Positions 9,714 through 17,820 of a stretch of 64,000 nucleotides of DNA are shown in pieces. Location of the stretch: positions 27,082 through 91,081 of the forward strand of contig WYBM01000041.1 in NCBI GenBank assembly GCA_011525915.1. The letters are read 5' to 3'. Under the pieces are notes generated by a model. It was given only the letters and a program-made list of their open reading frames with translations. It searched no databases and was not told the DNA's origin. This DNA is from Ardenticatenaceae bacterium (GTDB lineage Bacteria; Chloroflexota; Anaerolineae; Promineifilales; Promineifilaceae). Both the position numbers and the translations under genes were made by a program. Position 1 is the stretch's first letter; each line of letters begins with the position of its first letter.

Positions 9714-10804
9714 ATAAAACCTTACAACCTGACCTGATCAGTATCATGATGCCCGCTTACAACGCGGCCACATTCATTGGCCGGGCCATCGAGAGCATTC
9801 TGGCGCAGACGGCCCAGAACTGGGAGTTGATCATCGTCAACGATGGCTCACAAGATGACACGGCCGTGGTCGTCGCCCGCTACCCAGACCCGCGCATCAA
9901 GCTCATTCAGCAGCCCAATGGTGGCGAGGCCGTGGCCCGTAATACCGCCTTGCAGCATGTCAGCGGTGCCTACCTGGCCTTTCTGGATGCCGATGACGAG
10001 TTTTTGCCGGACCATCTGCAAAAGACGTTTGCCTTCTTACAAGCGCACCCGGCCTTGCACGGCGTTTATACCGATGGGTATTACATTAACCCGGAAGGCG
10101 ACCGCCTGGATTCACTCTCCAGCCAGCGGCGTGGTCCCTTTACCGGCTGGGTCTTCCCTGAAATTGTGCGTGCCTCTGATATGTTTGGCCCGCCCTTGTG
10201 CCTGCTGCTGCGTACCGACCTGGTTTTTGCCCACGACCTGGCCTTTGACACCCGCATTGTCATTGGGCCAGATTGGGACTTTACAACGAAGTATTGTGAA
10301 TGGGCACAGTTTGGTTATCTGCCTGACCATACCGTCCTCTACCGTGTTCATCAGACCAACATTACGGTGCAGGTGGATTTGCGACGGCGGGCGGGTTACC
10401 TGGCCTTGTGCCGGGAAAATGCCATTCACCTGGAACGTTTTGGGGAGTGCCCGCTGGATGTGCAAACGGCCGTGTTTTATGACCTGCTGGTGAATTTGAC
10501 AACGGGGCAGCCAGAACGGCAAACGGCCGTACTCCAATGGCCGCAGTTTCAATCTCTGCCGCCAGCAGAGCAGGCGCGGTTGGTGCGCCTGATGGCCGGC
10601 AAAGCGTTGTTAAACGGGGAAGCGGGCGCGCCTGTTGCCGCCTGGTTAGAACAGGCGCGCCACCTCAGCCCGGCTGACAAACGGACCCGGCTGCTAGCCA
10701 CCCTTTACCGGCTGCACCCCGCCCTATGCCGCGCCTTTCTGCGCGCCCGCCAGCGTGGGCATAATGGCCACAAAACCTCCCCATTTGCCAATTTAAATCA
10801 ATAG
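9710..10804 (+). CDS. Family 2 glycosyltransferase
   Basis: A 364-aa GT-A enzyme, start-stop coupled to the upstream GT4. It shows LISIMMPAYNAATFIGRAIESILAQT, VNDGSQDDT and the metal motif FLDADDEF near residue 95. A PDWDFTTKYCEWA segment stands in the position of the catalytic EDWD of the family. The C-terminal 120 residues are helical and poorly conserved. It is the last + gene of the first run and converges with the minus-strand gene that ends 4 bp away. Confidence 0.86.
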   Translation: MNKTLQPDLISIMMPAYNAATFIGRAIESILAQTAQNWELIIVNDGSQDDTAVVVARYPDPRIKLIQQPNGGEAVARNTALQHVSGAYLAFLDADDEFLPDHLQKTFAFLQAHPALHGVYTDGYYINPEGDRLDSLSSQRRGPFTGWVFPEIVRASDMFGPPLCLLLRTDLVFAHDLAFDTRIVIGPDWDFTTKYCEWAQFGYLPDHTVLYRVHQTNITVQVDLRRRAGYLALCRENAIHLERFGECPLDVQTAVFYDLLVNLTTGQPERQTAVLQWPQFQSLPPAEQARLVRLMAGKALLNGEAGAPVAAWLEQARHLSPADKRTRLLATLYRLHPALCRAFLRARQRGHNGHKTSPFANLNQ

Positions 10805-10807
10805 CGG

Positions 10808-12172
10808 CTATGCCGGTTTTACCTTAACTTCAGCCGTTGGCGCTTCTGACCACCAGGCCAGGCGATGCTGCCAGCCCGTACGCCCCTCCAGCCATAGAGC
10901 CCCAAATCCGAGCAAGGTCACAAGCAAGCCGATCAGCGAGCCAATCCAGGGAATGGCTGTCAGAATGACAATAAGCAAGACGCCTAACATCATTGACCAA
11001 TAGGCACTGTCTGCCAGGTGGCTGTTAAAACGGTTAAAGATAAAGCGGCCTCCGGTAACGGCCACAATGATCTTAGTAAAGTAGGCCACCGTGAAGGCAA
11101 ACAGCAGCAGCAGGCCAAAAGTAATAAACAAGCCCAGCATAATCACAGCGCCTACCAGGCCATCTAACGTCAGCGCGCCAAAAGCCGTGACCAGGAGCCC
11201 CATCAAAACAATGGTGAGGACAATGGCCACCACAAAAACGGCAATGGCCAACACCCCCCAGCCCAGGCTGGGCAGTGGTTTTTCCTGCCCATAAGCGGCC
11301 ACTTTATCCGTCCAACGGGGGGCCAACCACACCATTAAAACACCAATCAGAAGCAAAACGACCAGTTGACGCAGCAGGTTTGCCAGCCAGTTGAACGCTG
11401 CTTGTGTGGGTGTTATGGTTGTTTCCTCTGCCGGGGTGGCCACGGCCGCTTGCGCAAATGTCACTTCTCCAAAGACTACGCCAGCCGGAATATCTGCCGC
11501 CACCGGGCCGGTGTAGCTTAATTCGCCGCCAATCTGAGCCTGGTCGCTAACCGTCAACCCCCAGTTAAAGGCGGGAATGTTTGGAGCATTGGGCATAAAG
11601 GCAAACGGTGAAAACACGGGGGCATCTTCGGCGGCACCTACATCTGCCTGCACATTACCAGCTACCTCTCCTAACAGTTCCAGGCCACCACCGGTCATCC
11701 ACAGATCACCGGCAACATTCCCGGCCAACCGGGACTGGCCCACCGCCAGGAAAAAATCGCCTTCAACCAGGCTGCCAGCCTTGCTTTCTAGGCTGTAGCC
11801 ACCGGCCATCAGGTCATCCCCAATCCGGGCAGCCTCTCCCAATGTCACTACGGTACCCCCCAGGCGCACATCATCAGCGAAGGTGCCATTAAGAAAGATT
11901 TCTTGCCCGCCGCCCATTAAATCTCCTTCAACAATACCGTTGAGGGTGGCCGTGTTGACAAAAAGAATCAGATCCCCTTTGACTGTGCCATTGAGGATGA
12001 ATTCGTTCGCAAACACCATCAAGTCATCTTCGATGACTTCGCCCGCCTCAATAACAACTGTTTCCTTGTCAACTATTTCTATGGCGTGAGTGGTAGGTAC
12101 CAGTATAAAACACAAGGCAATCAACATTAAACTCACGAGCATCCATTTTGCAGTTAAACGATAGGGCTTCAT
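10808..12172 (-). CDS. Bactofilin-like secreted/membrane protein with beta-helical repeats
   Basis: 454 aa. An N-terminal signal segment (MLVSLMLIALCFILVPTTHA, residues 11-30) is followed by about 150 residues of short repeats such as NGTVKGDLILFVNTATLNG and GIVEGDLMGGG. These are the pattern of polymer-forming, bactofilin-type right-handed beta helices. After a variable region come four hydrophobic segments (about residues 270-430) and a charged tail. The repeats would lie outside the membrane and might organise the envelope. The start is well supported by AAGGAGG, 5 bases upstream. It is convergent with the glycan operon. Confidence 0.72.
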   Translation of the reverse strand: MKPYRLTAKWMLVSLMLIALCFILVPTTHAIEIVDKETVVIEAGEVIEDDLMVFANEFILNGTVKGDLILFVNTATLNGIVEGDLMGGGQEIFLNGTFADDVRLGGTVVTLGEAARIGDDLMAGGYSLESKAGSLVEGDFFLAVGQSRLAGNVAGDLWMTGGGLELLGEVAGNVQADVGAAEDAPVFSPFAFMPNAPNIPAFNWGLTVSDQAQIGGELSYTGPVAADIPAGVVFGEVTFAQAAVATPAEETTITPTQAAFNWLANLLRQLVVLLLIGVLMVWLAPRWTDKVAAYGQEKPLPSLGWGVLAIAVFVVAIVLTIVLMGLLVTAFGALTLDGLVGAVIMLGLFITFGLLLLFAFTVAYFTKIIVAVTGGRFIFNRFNSHLADSAYWSMMLGVLLIVILTAIPWIGSLIGLLVTLLGFGALWLEGRTGWQHRLAWWSEAPTAEVKVKPA

Positions 12173-12484
12173 GTTTTCCTCCTTAAACTAATCAATTTTT
12201 AGGCGGTGCGTGTGGCTATGATCAACAGCTTATTCTAAAAGCCTGTGAAGGATTTACGGTGCGGCATACCGGTTGGAGGTGGGGAGGTGGCGTGTGATGG
12301 GCAACCGTGGCAACCATAATCAACAGCATGCCCGCTCCCTATAGGCAGTATGCCAAAAAGCAGCGGCAGACACCAGTTACAAACGGCCGTGAATCAAATG
12401 ACAAAAGTCAACAATGGCCCCACGTTTTTCTAAATAAGGTTGTTTTTAAGACACCTGGGCAGCATGGGATAACCGTCACTGATG
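12173..12484. other. Intergenic region without a convincing gene
   Basis: This spacer holds the ribosome site of the bactofilin-like gene (minus strand) and one copy of the iterated octamer ACGGCCGT at 12383. A possible 76-codon + frame from 12307 has no ribosome site and a composition unlike any protein I know. I do not call it. Confidence 0.5.
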
Positions 12485-12565
12485 TTATTTCATCCTCACT
12501 GGTGAGAGCCCACTATCGAATACAATCTCTTCTGTAGCCATGCCTTCCAGGATAATTGGTTGCAT
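12485..12565 (-). CDS. Small ORF (26 aa) downstream of the sigma factor gene
   Basis: A 26-codon frame begins with ATG at 12565 and ends with TAA at 12485. It is preceded at good spacing by an unusually strong purine-rich ribosome site (AGGAGGAGG, then TTCAA). The peptide starts MQPIILEGMATEEIVFDSG and ends VRMK. It is acidic, with no cysteine and no membrane segment. It lies about 130 bp behind the ECF sigma gene on the same strand. A leader, a modified-peptide precursor or a regulator are all possible. I cannot name a family. Confidence 0.4.
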   Translation of the reverse strand: MQPIILEGMATEEIVFDSGLSPVRMK

Positions 12566-12597
12566 TTGAACCTCCTCCTGTTCTTCTTTTGGCTGCT

Positions 12598-12623
12598 ACC
12601 TACAGGAATAACTGATTGTAGGT
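12598..12623 (-). terminator. Small hairpin between the sigma gene and the 26-aa ORF
   Basis: A 7-bp inverted repeat (ACCTACA/TGTAGGT) with a 12-nt loop lies downstream of the sigma gene and upstream of the small ORF. No clear U-run follows in the minus direction, so its termination strength is uncertain. Confidence 0.3.
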
Positions 12624-12695
12624 TCTTTTCATCCTTCCTTCTTTGGACTTTGGAATTAGCCTGACGCAGAAGATGAACAGGGGCTTTTGTCAGAA

Positions 12696-13568
12696 CTATT
12701 GCAAATCAAACGTTTCTTTGATCTGGTTGGATGACAATAACTCCCTGATAGATTGCAAACTCTCAGGACCCTTTAAATATGGGTGGCGTTGATACAATTT
12801 TCGGTATTCAGTTTCCACTTCCTCTTGGTACACTTCTGTTTTATGTTCGGCAACTTTTTCAATGGTTGCAAGTGTTTCCTTTTGGAAGTGAAGATGTACA
12901 GGGTCAACATACCCCTTTTTTATAAATCCTACCGTTTTTTTGGCGCACCGACATGGATTCTCCTTATTAATCAGTCCACATTTGTTTTTCATGAAATTGT
13001 ACAATTGTGCGCGCGCGCGATGTAATTTTGCCCTGAAATTTGCTTTGCTAATGTCCATTACCTGACTGCCGACTGAATCAGAAAACTCAAATAGTTCCCC
13101 AAGAATAAAAATCAGTCGTTGTTCCGGCGTGAGGCACAAAAGCATTCCCTTCATACAGCTTATCTTGGCTTCTTCCACAAGAAGACTTTTGTCTACTTCC
13201 AGGGAAAAATCATCGAGAGATTCGTCTGGTATCGAATTCAGTCCGTTTGCGTAATCATCAAACGAAAGCGTTGCTTTTGTATACTGAGACCTTTTCTCAT
13301 TGAGAAAATGATTTTTAATAATCCGATACACCCATGTTCTAAACTGACTTTCACCCTTAAAAGATCTCAGATTTGTTATGACTTTAATCAATACCTCTTG
13401 TGTAATGTCGGCCGCATCCTCCGGATCTGCAACCATATTAAGCGCGGTATTGAAAATCCAGTGTTGGTGCTTTTTAACTAGGCTTTCAAGAGCTATCTTA
13501 TCACCTGCAAGCACCTGATCTATAAGAATGTGGTCTTCTGCTTGGGTATCTGATGAACGATTGAACAT
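12696..13568 (-). CDS. ECF-type RNA polymerase sigma factor with Cys-rich C-terminal extension
   Basis: About 290 aa from the ATG at 13568, which has TTGAGG at good spacing. A GTG 21 bases upstream in frame is a weaker alternative. Region 2 is clear (IFNTALNMVADPEDAADITQEVLIKV, then FRTWVYRIIKNHFLN). Region 4 is present as LTPEQRLIFILGELFEFSDSVGSQVMDISKANFRAKLHRARAQL. A C-terminal tail of about 100 residues follows, with CGLINKENPCRCAKK, a Cys cluster that could bind metal and sense a signal. No anti-sigma gene is adjacent. The gene is visibly more AT-rich than its neighbours and carries no ACGGCCGT, which suggests transfer. Confidence 0.88.
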   Translation of the reverse strand: MFNRSSDTQAEDHILIDQVLAGDKIALESLVKKHQHWIFNTALNMVADPEDAADITQEVLIKVITNLRSFKGESQFRTWVYRIIKNHFLNEKRSQYTKATLSFDDYANGLNSIPDESLDDFSLEVDKSLLVEEAKISCMKGMLLCLTPEQRLIFILGELFEFSDSVGSQVMDISKANFRAKLHRARAQLYNFMKNKCGLINKENPCRCAKKTVGFIKKGYVDPVHLHFQKETLATIEKVAEHKTEVYQEEVETEYRKLYQRHPYLKGPESLQSIRELLSSNQIKETFDLQ

Positions 13569-13715
13569 TTTACAAGCCTCAAGAAGCACAAGAAATGAAC
13601 CTCTTGCGCACTCCTATTACCAACTGCCTACTTAATTTAGGGGCGAGGTAATCCGTCATGTAGAGAGTTACGTTCGACAAATCAATCATACGCTGATTAC
13701 TTCGCCCCTGCATTG

Positions 13716-14108
13716 CTACTTATTGAGCAAGTGTTGCCCGTGTGGATCGTCAATGACCATTAACCATCTACCATCTGGTTGGCGACGTAATACCGCCACA
13801 GACAGGCCGCTTTGCTCTATATCAGTACCATCAGGTGCTTTTCCGTTCATCGTCCAGGGAGCAAAATGAACAGCAATGTCACCGGCGATAAACACTTCGT
13901 GTCCACTATACTCAAAGTAGGGATTTAAGGTGAAGGCTTGCTGAAACATTTCGCGCAAGCTTACCGGATCAGAAACCGGTGTCTCTGGGTTGAATACAAC
14001 GACAGCATTGTCTTCATAACTTGCCATCACACCTTCAATATCACCGTTATGGAACGCCGTTGTCATTTGTCCTATGGTATGCAATACATCTTTCTCATTT
14101 ACTGACAT
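13716..14108 (-). CDS. SnoaL/DUF4440-like (NTF2-fold) protein
   Basis: 130 aa from the ATG at 14108, which has AAGGAG six bases upstream. A longer frame lacks such a site. The sequence has the helix-then-sheet order of NTF2-like proteins: VLHTIGQMTTAFHNGDIEGVMASYEDNAVVV, then DPVSLREMFQQAF, then FIAGDIAVHFAPWTMNG, ending in RQPDGRWLMVIDDPHGQ. This is typical of SnoaL-like or ketosteroid-isomerase-like proteins of unknown substrate. It reads in the same direction as the sigma gene about 150 bp downstream, and may be co-transferred with it. Confidence 0.75.
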   Translation of the reverse strand: MSVNEKDVLHTIGQMTTAFHNGDIEGVMASYEDNAVVVFNPETPVSDPVSLREMFQQAFTLNPYFEYSGHEVFIAGDIAVHFAPWTMNGKAPDGTDIEQSGLSVAVLRRQPDGRWLMVIDDPHGQHLLNK

Positions 14109-15111
14109 GGTTTCTCCTTTTTCTGCAAAATGTCCGGTTTGTACATATATTGTGACTGTTATTACGAAGGTCATACAAGCAGCATGGTTACAATTAACTG
14201 TGTTTTCTTTTTGTCATTCAAAATTATCTCCATTTATGTAAAAGCGCAAAAGTTGTTTTAAATAAAAAACCCAAACGATCTCAGTGCTTTTACTCAAGTA
14301 ATTCGGGCCCTTTTGGATCTACGCCGTTTAGTACACTGTCACCGAAGTTTTAGGGCCTTTTGTGGGGGACAGGTCTTGTGCCTGCCTTGCTCAGGGCGAC
14401 CTATACGGTCGCCGGGAGCTACAAAAGTACAAATTCTTAAGTTGACGCTGTAACTAATAATTAGACACATTTTCTATGGCGACTGTTACAGTAAAAAAGC
14501 GCCCCGTTATTTTACGAGCCCAGACCACCTAGATTTGGAGTGGCCGCACAAGGAGCCTGGGGATTAAAAGCCAACTGGCGGCTCGCTATGGTACCTTTGC
14601 CTTGGAAGCTCGCATTGAGCAGATTGTCCCCAAATGGTGGCGCCGGTTGCCAGGTATGCAATCCCGCCTGGTTAACAAGATAATCCCCGGACATTGGGGA
14701 TATAAGACAACGCTTGGGCCATGGGAAGTCATTGAAACACGGGTAGGGTGGATAGATGATATTGTTCATCCCAGTGTGAATAGTCGTCCTGGACTCCATA
14801 CGGTTGTTGATAACCAACTGCGCTATCGGGTGGAGAGCCAGACGAAGTTACGACCTCGTTCTAGCCTAACCGGCTTTGCCGGAGCGGCCGTCTTTGCTGC
14901 CTCGATTGATGGTTTAGTTCAGTATAACAAGGCAAAAGGCAAACCAAAGCGTGCGTTGTATAAAATTCTTGCCAGTGTTCAAGCGAGGTCTCCTCTGGTT
15001 TTTTGGAACTGCAAAACAGGCAGCTCAATTCACACCGAAACTATAAGCAAGAATCTGGAGACTTTGTGAAGACAGTCTGTAGGGTTTGCGAGTTTAGGGG
15101 TAGCTAGGTGA
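14109..15111. other. Gene-poor stretch with a possible decayed gene
   Basis: There is an AT-rich spacer to about 14280, then a GC-rich patch with a 7-bp hairpin (GGCGACC at 14395-14401 pairing with 14407-14413). From 14476 a frame opens with ATG GCG ACT GTT, meets TAG after 18 codons, and then stays open to TGA at 15067-15069. The 155-codon section from 14602 encodes a Trp- and Arg-rich sequence (IIPGHWGYKTTLGPWEVIE) I do not recognise. It may be an interrupted gene or chance. No ribosome site supports 14602. Confidence 0.35.
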
Positions 15112-15140
15112 TTGACAAACGGCCGTTTCCCTGCTACTAT
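15112..15140 (+). promoter_or_regulatory. Sigma-70-type promoter of the TetR unit
   Basis: TTGACA (15112-15117) and TACTAT (15135-15140) are separated by exactly 17 bp. The iterated octamer ACGGCCGT occupies part of the spacer (15119-15126). The palindromic operator starts 8 bp after the -10 element, over the expected start point, which fits autorepression. Confidence 0.7.
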
Positions 15141-15147
15141 TGTTTTC

Positions 15148-15161
15148 AGACCGAACGGTCT
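15148..15161. promoter_or_regulatory. TetR-type operator copy 1
   Basis: AGACCGAACGGTCT: six-base half-sites AGACCG and CGGTCT around a 2-bp centre. It lies between the -10 element and the regulator gene. A second copy with the same half-sites occurs at 15795, so this is very probably the binding site of the TetR protein encoded between them. Confidence 0.75.
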
Positions 15162-15175
15162 TTATAAGGTAAGCC

Positions 15176-15775
15176 ATGCGTAAAGGCGAACAAACCAAAG
15201 AATATATTCTGCAAAAGGCAGCCAAACTGTTTAACGAGCGTGGCTACTACGGCGCGTCCATGTCAGACATCATGGCGGTGACGGGCATGGAAAAGGGGGG
15301 CATTTACAATCATTTTAAGAGCAAGGATGATTTAGCGATGCAGGCGTACGAGTATGCCGTTGATTTGATGCGCCAGGAGTTTGCCGTGGCCATCAAGGGT
15401 AAATATCATGCCGTAGACCGTTTGCAGGCGGTTGTGGCCGTTTTTCAAAGGATTTCCACTGGCTCGCCGCTGGCTGGTGGCTGTCCAGTGGTGAATACGG
15501 CCGTACACACCAACAAAACCCACCCCGAGCTGCAAAATTGTGCCCGTCAGACGATGATCGAATGGCAGGATTTTATCAGACGCCTGGTGGAATTGGGCAT
15601 TGCCCGCCAACAACTCAAGCCAGACACAGATGCCGAGATGCTGATCACGCTGCTGATTTCTACCCTGGAAGGGGCTATCATGCTGACCCAATTGCACCAG
15701 GATGACAGCTACATGGGGCGGGCGGTTACCCATCTCACCAACTATCTGCAAAGTCTGGCTGTGACAGAGCATTAG
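15176..15775 (+). CDS. TetR/AcrR-family transcriptional regulator
   Basis: 199 aa. The N-terminal helix-turn-helix is textbook: TKEYILQKAAKLFNERGYYGASMSDIMAVTGMEKGGIYNHFKSKDDLAMQAYEYA, residues about 7-60. The rest is the alpha-helical ligand domain, including the C-terminal TetR_C segment common in acyl- or xenobiotic-responsive members (GCPVVNTAVHT). Matching operators flank the gene, so it should repress itself and the thioesterase/GNAT genes. The inducer is unknown. An acyl-CoA is a reasonable guess from the thioesterase neighbour. Confidence 0.92.
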   Translation: MRKGEQTKEYILQKAAKLFNERGYYGASMSDIMAVTGMEKGGIYNHFKSKDDLAMQAYEYAVDLMRQEFAVAIKGKYHAVDRLQAVVAVFQRISTGSPLAGGCPVVNTAVHTNKTHPELQNCARQTMIEWQDFIRRLVELGIARQQLKPDTDAEMLITLLISTLEGAIMLTQLHQDDSYMGRAVTHLTNYLQSLAVTEH

Positions 15776-15794
15776 TTTTTTTTGCCACAAAAAC

Positions 15795-15808
15795 AGACCG
15801 ATCGGTCT
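15795..15808. promoter_or_regulatory. TetR-type operator copy 2
   Basis: AGACCGATCGGTCT, a perfect 14-bp palindrome, sits 17 bp before the thioesterase start. Its half-sites are identical to those of the copy at 15148, which ties control of the thioesterase and GNAT genes to the TetR regulator. Confidence 0.75.
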
Positions 15809-15824
15809 TGAATAGGAGTAAATC

Positions 15825-16367
15825 ATGCAGACAGACAGGACATTACCACAAGTATTGGAAAGTACGGCCGTCATCCGGTTTCAGGACTGTGATCCGTTTG
15901 GCCATCTCAACAACGCACGCTACATCGATTACTTCATGAACGCCCGCACCGATCAACTGCAGGCGGCCTATGATTTCCATATTTTTGCTGTCGGCCAGGA
16001 GCTTGGCAGCAACTGGGTAGTGAGCAAGGCGCAGATCGCTTTTTTGCAACCGGCCAGGCTAATGGAAAGGGTGCGCATTCAGACGCAGCTCATCTGGGCC
16101 ACGCCGCGTAAGCTGGTGGTGGAAGGGATCATGCTCGATGAGAGCGGCAGACAAATCAAGGCAGTCGCCTGGGTAGAGTTTACCTTTATCAATCTGACAA
16201 ACGGCCGTCCTGCCAGCCACACCGACGAATTGATGCAGCTCTTTCACGCTATACAGGTCGACCATATCTACGAAAACACCACTTTTGATGAACGCATTAC
16301 CCAACTGCGCCAGGCCCGGCGCCAAAAGCACAACGAACAGGTGGTGGTGCCAACTGCTCATGTTTGA
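15825..16367 (+). CDS. Acyl-CoA thioesterase of the 4-hydroxybenzoyl-CoA thioesterase family
   Basis: A 180-aa hot-dog-fold protein. Residues 21-30 (DCDPFGHLNN) hold the active-site Asp and the following Gly-His-Asn signature of 4HBT enzymes. YIDYFMNARTDQL forms the hot-dog helix. A tail of about 40 residues beyond the usual 130-140 is helical and charged. It would hydrolyse an acyl or aryl CoA thioester in the cytosol. The gene lies directly behind operator copy 2, has AGGAG before its ATG, and is followed by a GNAT gene 15 bp away. Confidence 0.85.
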   Translation: MQTDRTLPQVLESTAVIRFQDCDPFGHLNNARYIDYFMNARTDQLQAAYDFHIFAVGQELGSNWVVSKAQIAFLQPARLMERVRIQTQLIWATPRKLVVEGIMLDESGRQIKAVAWVEFTFINLTNGRPASHTDELMQLFHAIQVDHIYENTTFDERITQLRQARRQKHNEQVVVPTAHV

Positions 16368-16382
16368 GCGGAGGATAAACTC

Positions 16383-17009
16383 ATGGATTGGTTTGCGATA
16401 AATCCGAGGTTCATGCGTAACTTGACAAAGGTAGCCGCCTGGCCGGGCGCAGAGCAGGCCAGTTACCTGACCGAGGCGTCCCTCATTCTTCGGCCAGTGC
16501 AGGCCGATGATGTGGCGTTTATTCTGGAGATGCACCAACGGTTGTCTGCCAAGAGCATTTATCATCGGTACCACAGCCCACGCATACCCACCAAACAGGA
16601 GATCACCCAGATATGCCAGTTAGCAGCAGAAAACGGCCGTGCCGTTGTGGCCGCTGTCGGTGGGAAAAAACCGGCAATAGTGGGGCTGGCTTATTACATT
16701 GTCGCTGGCCTGGAGACGGCCGAGGTAGGGCTTTTGGTAGAAGATAGATTCCAGGGTCAGGGCATCGGCAAACGACTGCTGTACCAGTTAGCGACGCTGG
16801 CTGTCACGCAGGGGATCTGTTTTTTCGATGCGTATGTGCTGCCATCCAACAAGCCGATGATTCACCTGTTGCATAACATCGGGCTGGTGGTGCACAATCG
16901 ACTAGATTACCATGCCCGAGAGATGCGGATTCGGCTAACGGCCGTAGGTGCCTTCGACCCGGCTCACGAGCCGGCGGAAGTGGAGGCGGTCAGGAAAATG
17001 GCCGCCTGA
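16383..17009 (+). CDS. GNAT-family N-acetyltransferase
   Basis: 208 aa. The GNAT core runs from about residue 36 (LILRPVQADDVAFILEMHQRLS). It includes the beta-4 strand AEVGLLVEDRFQGQGIGKRLLYQLATLAV, where QGQGIG is the acetyl-CoA pyrophosphate-binding loop (R/Q-x-x-G-x-G/A). A partial match to acyl-CoA-synthetase-associated GNAT domains (SIYHRYHSPRIPTKQEI) suggests a protein-lysine or acyl-metabolism role, but the substrate is open. It is co-directional with the thioesterase and presumably under the same TetR control. Confidence 0.85.
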   Translation: MDWFAINPRFMRNLTKVAAWPGAEQASYLTEASLILRPVQADDVAFILEMHQRLSAKSIYHRYHSPRIPTKQEITQICQLAAENGRAVVAAVGGKKPAIVGLAYYIVAGLETAEVGLLVEDRFQGQGIGKRLLYQLATLAVTQGICFFDAYVLPSNKPMIHLLHNIGLVVHNRLDYHAREMRIRLTAVGAFDPAHEPAEVEAVRKMAA

Positions 17010-17820
17010 TAGATCGGTAGGCCATCACTTGTCATTGGGGGCCGAAGCCGGTGGGCCGGGATCTCATTCCACCCTTACTAACAAAACCTTACTAACAAAA
17101 CGGGTGCTGTTCCTGGCCACACTGGCCCACTAAGGGCTCATTTTTCAAAGTGATTCACCGTTCAGTTGAGGGCTCTTCCAGACCGATTACTGGACACTGA
17201 TGACTGATTACCTGGCAAAAGTCCAAAGTTGTTTTTGAGCGAACCCTTGGTAAGGGAGATGATGTGCACACTTTCTGCCCACCAACACCTGGGGCGTTGG
17301 CGGCTTCCAGCCAGGCGCCTTATGAAGCCGGGTGGATGTTTGGGTTTACCCTGATGGGTGTAGCGTGGAAACGGCCGTGGCCGGCGAATTTGCCGTGAAC
17401 TTACTCACATTGCTGGATTCTATTATCTTCAGCGTCAGCGTGTTTGTTCCTTTCTGGTTGAAGACAAGAGGCACCCAGGGGCTCGATTAGAGCGGGCTCT
17501 TAGAGCGGGCTCTTAGAGCGGGCTCTTAGAGCCTTGTCATCCTATCCCTGACGTTCTGCAACCCAGGCAGCTGCCAGACTGTCAGACACCGTTAAGTACA
17601 ATCTTAATGTTCCTATGGTTCTCTATTCTGCAACAAAGGCCTTGCCTGGATAAATAATAATCCTAAAAATTGAACCAGGTTACCCACATGAAAGGCTTTT
17701 GGTCAGGTTCTTCAATAATTTAGACCCCACAAACCCCAAACTGCACCAACGCATTGACGCAGGGTGGAGCTTTATCAATTTAGTAAGGATTTGTCTGTTT
17801 ATTCTGGGAGGACAAAGTTT
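17010..17820. other. Long intergenic region with small repeats
   Basis: About 810 bp without a convincing gene. It contains a doubled CTTACTAACAAAAC near 17075-17100, ACTGA-type repeat fragments near 17190-17215, one ACGGCCGT at 17371, and a triplicated 13-mer at 17487. An open frame from 17326 to the TAG at 17488-17490 has a hydrophobic stretch (LLDSIIFSVSVFVPFWL) and could be a gene remnant, but it has no start signal. The last 150 bp are AT-rich and probably hold the promoter of the oxidoreductase gene. Confidence 0.45.
17487..17533. repeat. Tandem 13-bp repeat (3 copies plus partial)
   Basis: The unit TTAGAGCGGGCTC occurs at 17487-17499, 17500-17512 and 17513-17525, with a partial fourth (TTAGAGCC). 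Each unit carries an internal GAGC/GCTC inverted pair, so the array can fold into alternative hairpins. It lies in a gene-free region. Confidence 0.85.

Noticed and set aside
12307..12537. 76-codon plus-strand frame after the bactofilin-like gene
   Set aside because: No ribosome site, no family resemblance, and it overlaps the better supported 26-codon ORF on the other strand.
13006..13022. Alternating GC run as possible Z-DNA or control site
   Set aside because: It is inside the sigma gene and simply encodes the conserved Arg-Ala-Arg-Ala of region 4.
17487..17533. CRISPR-like or att site
   Set aside because: Units are 13 bp with no spacers, and no integrase or tRNA gene is nearby.
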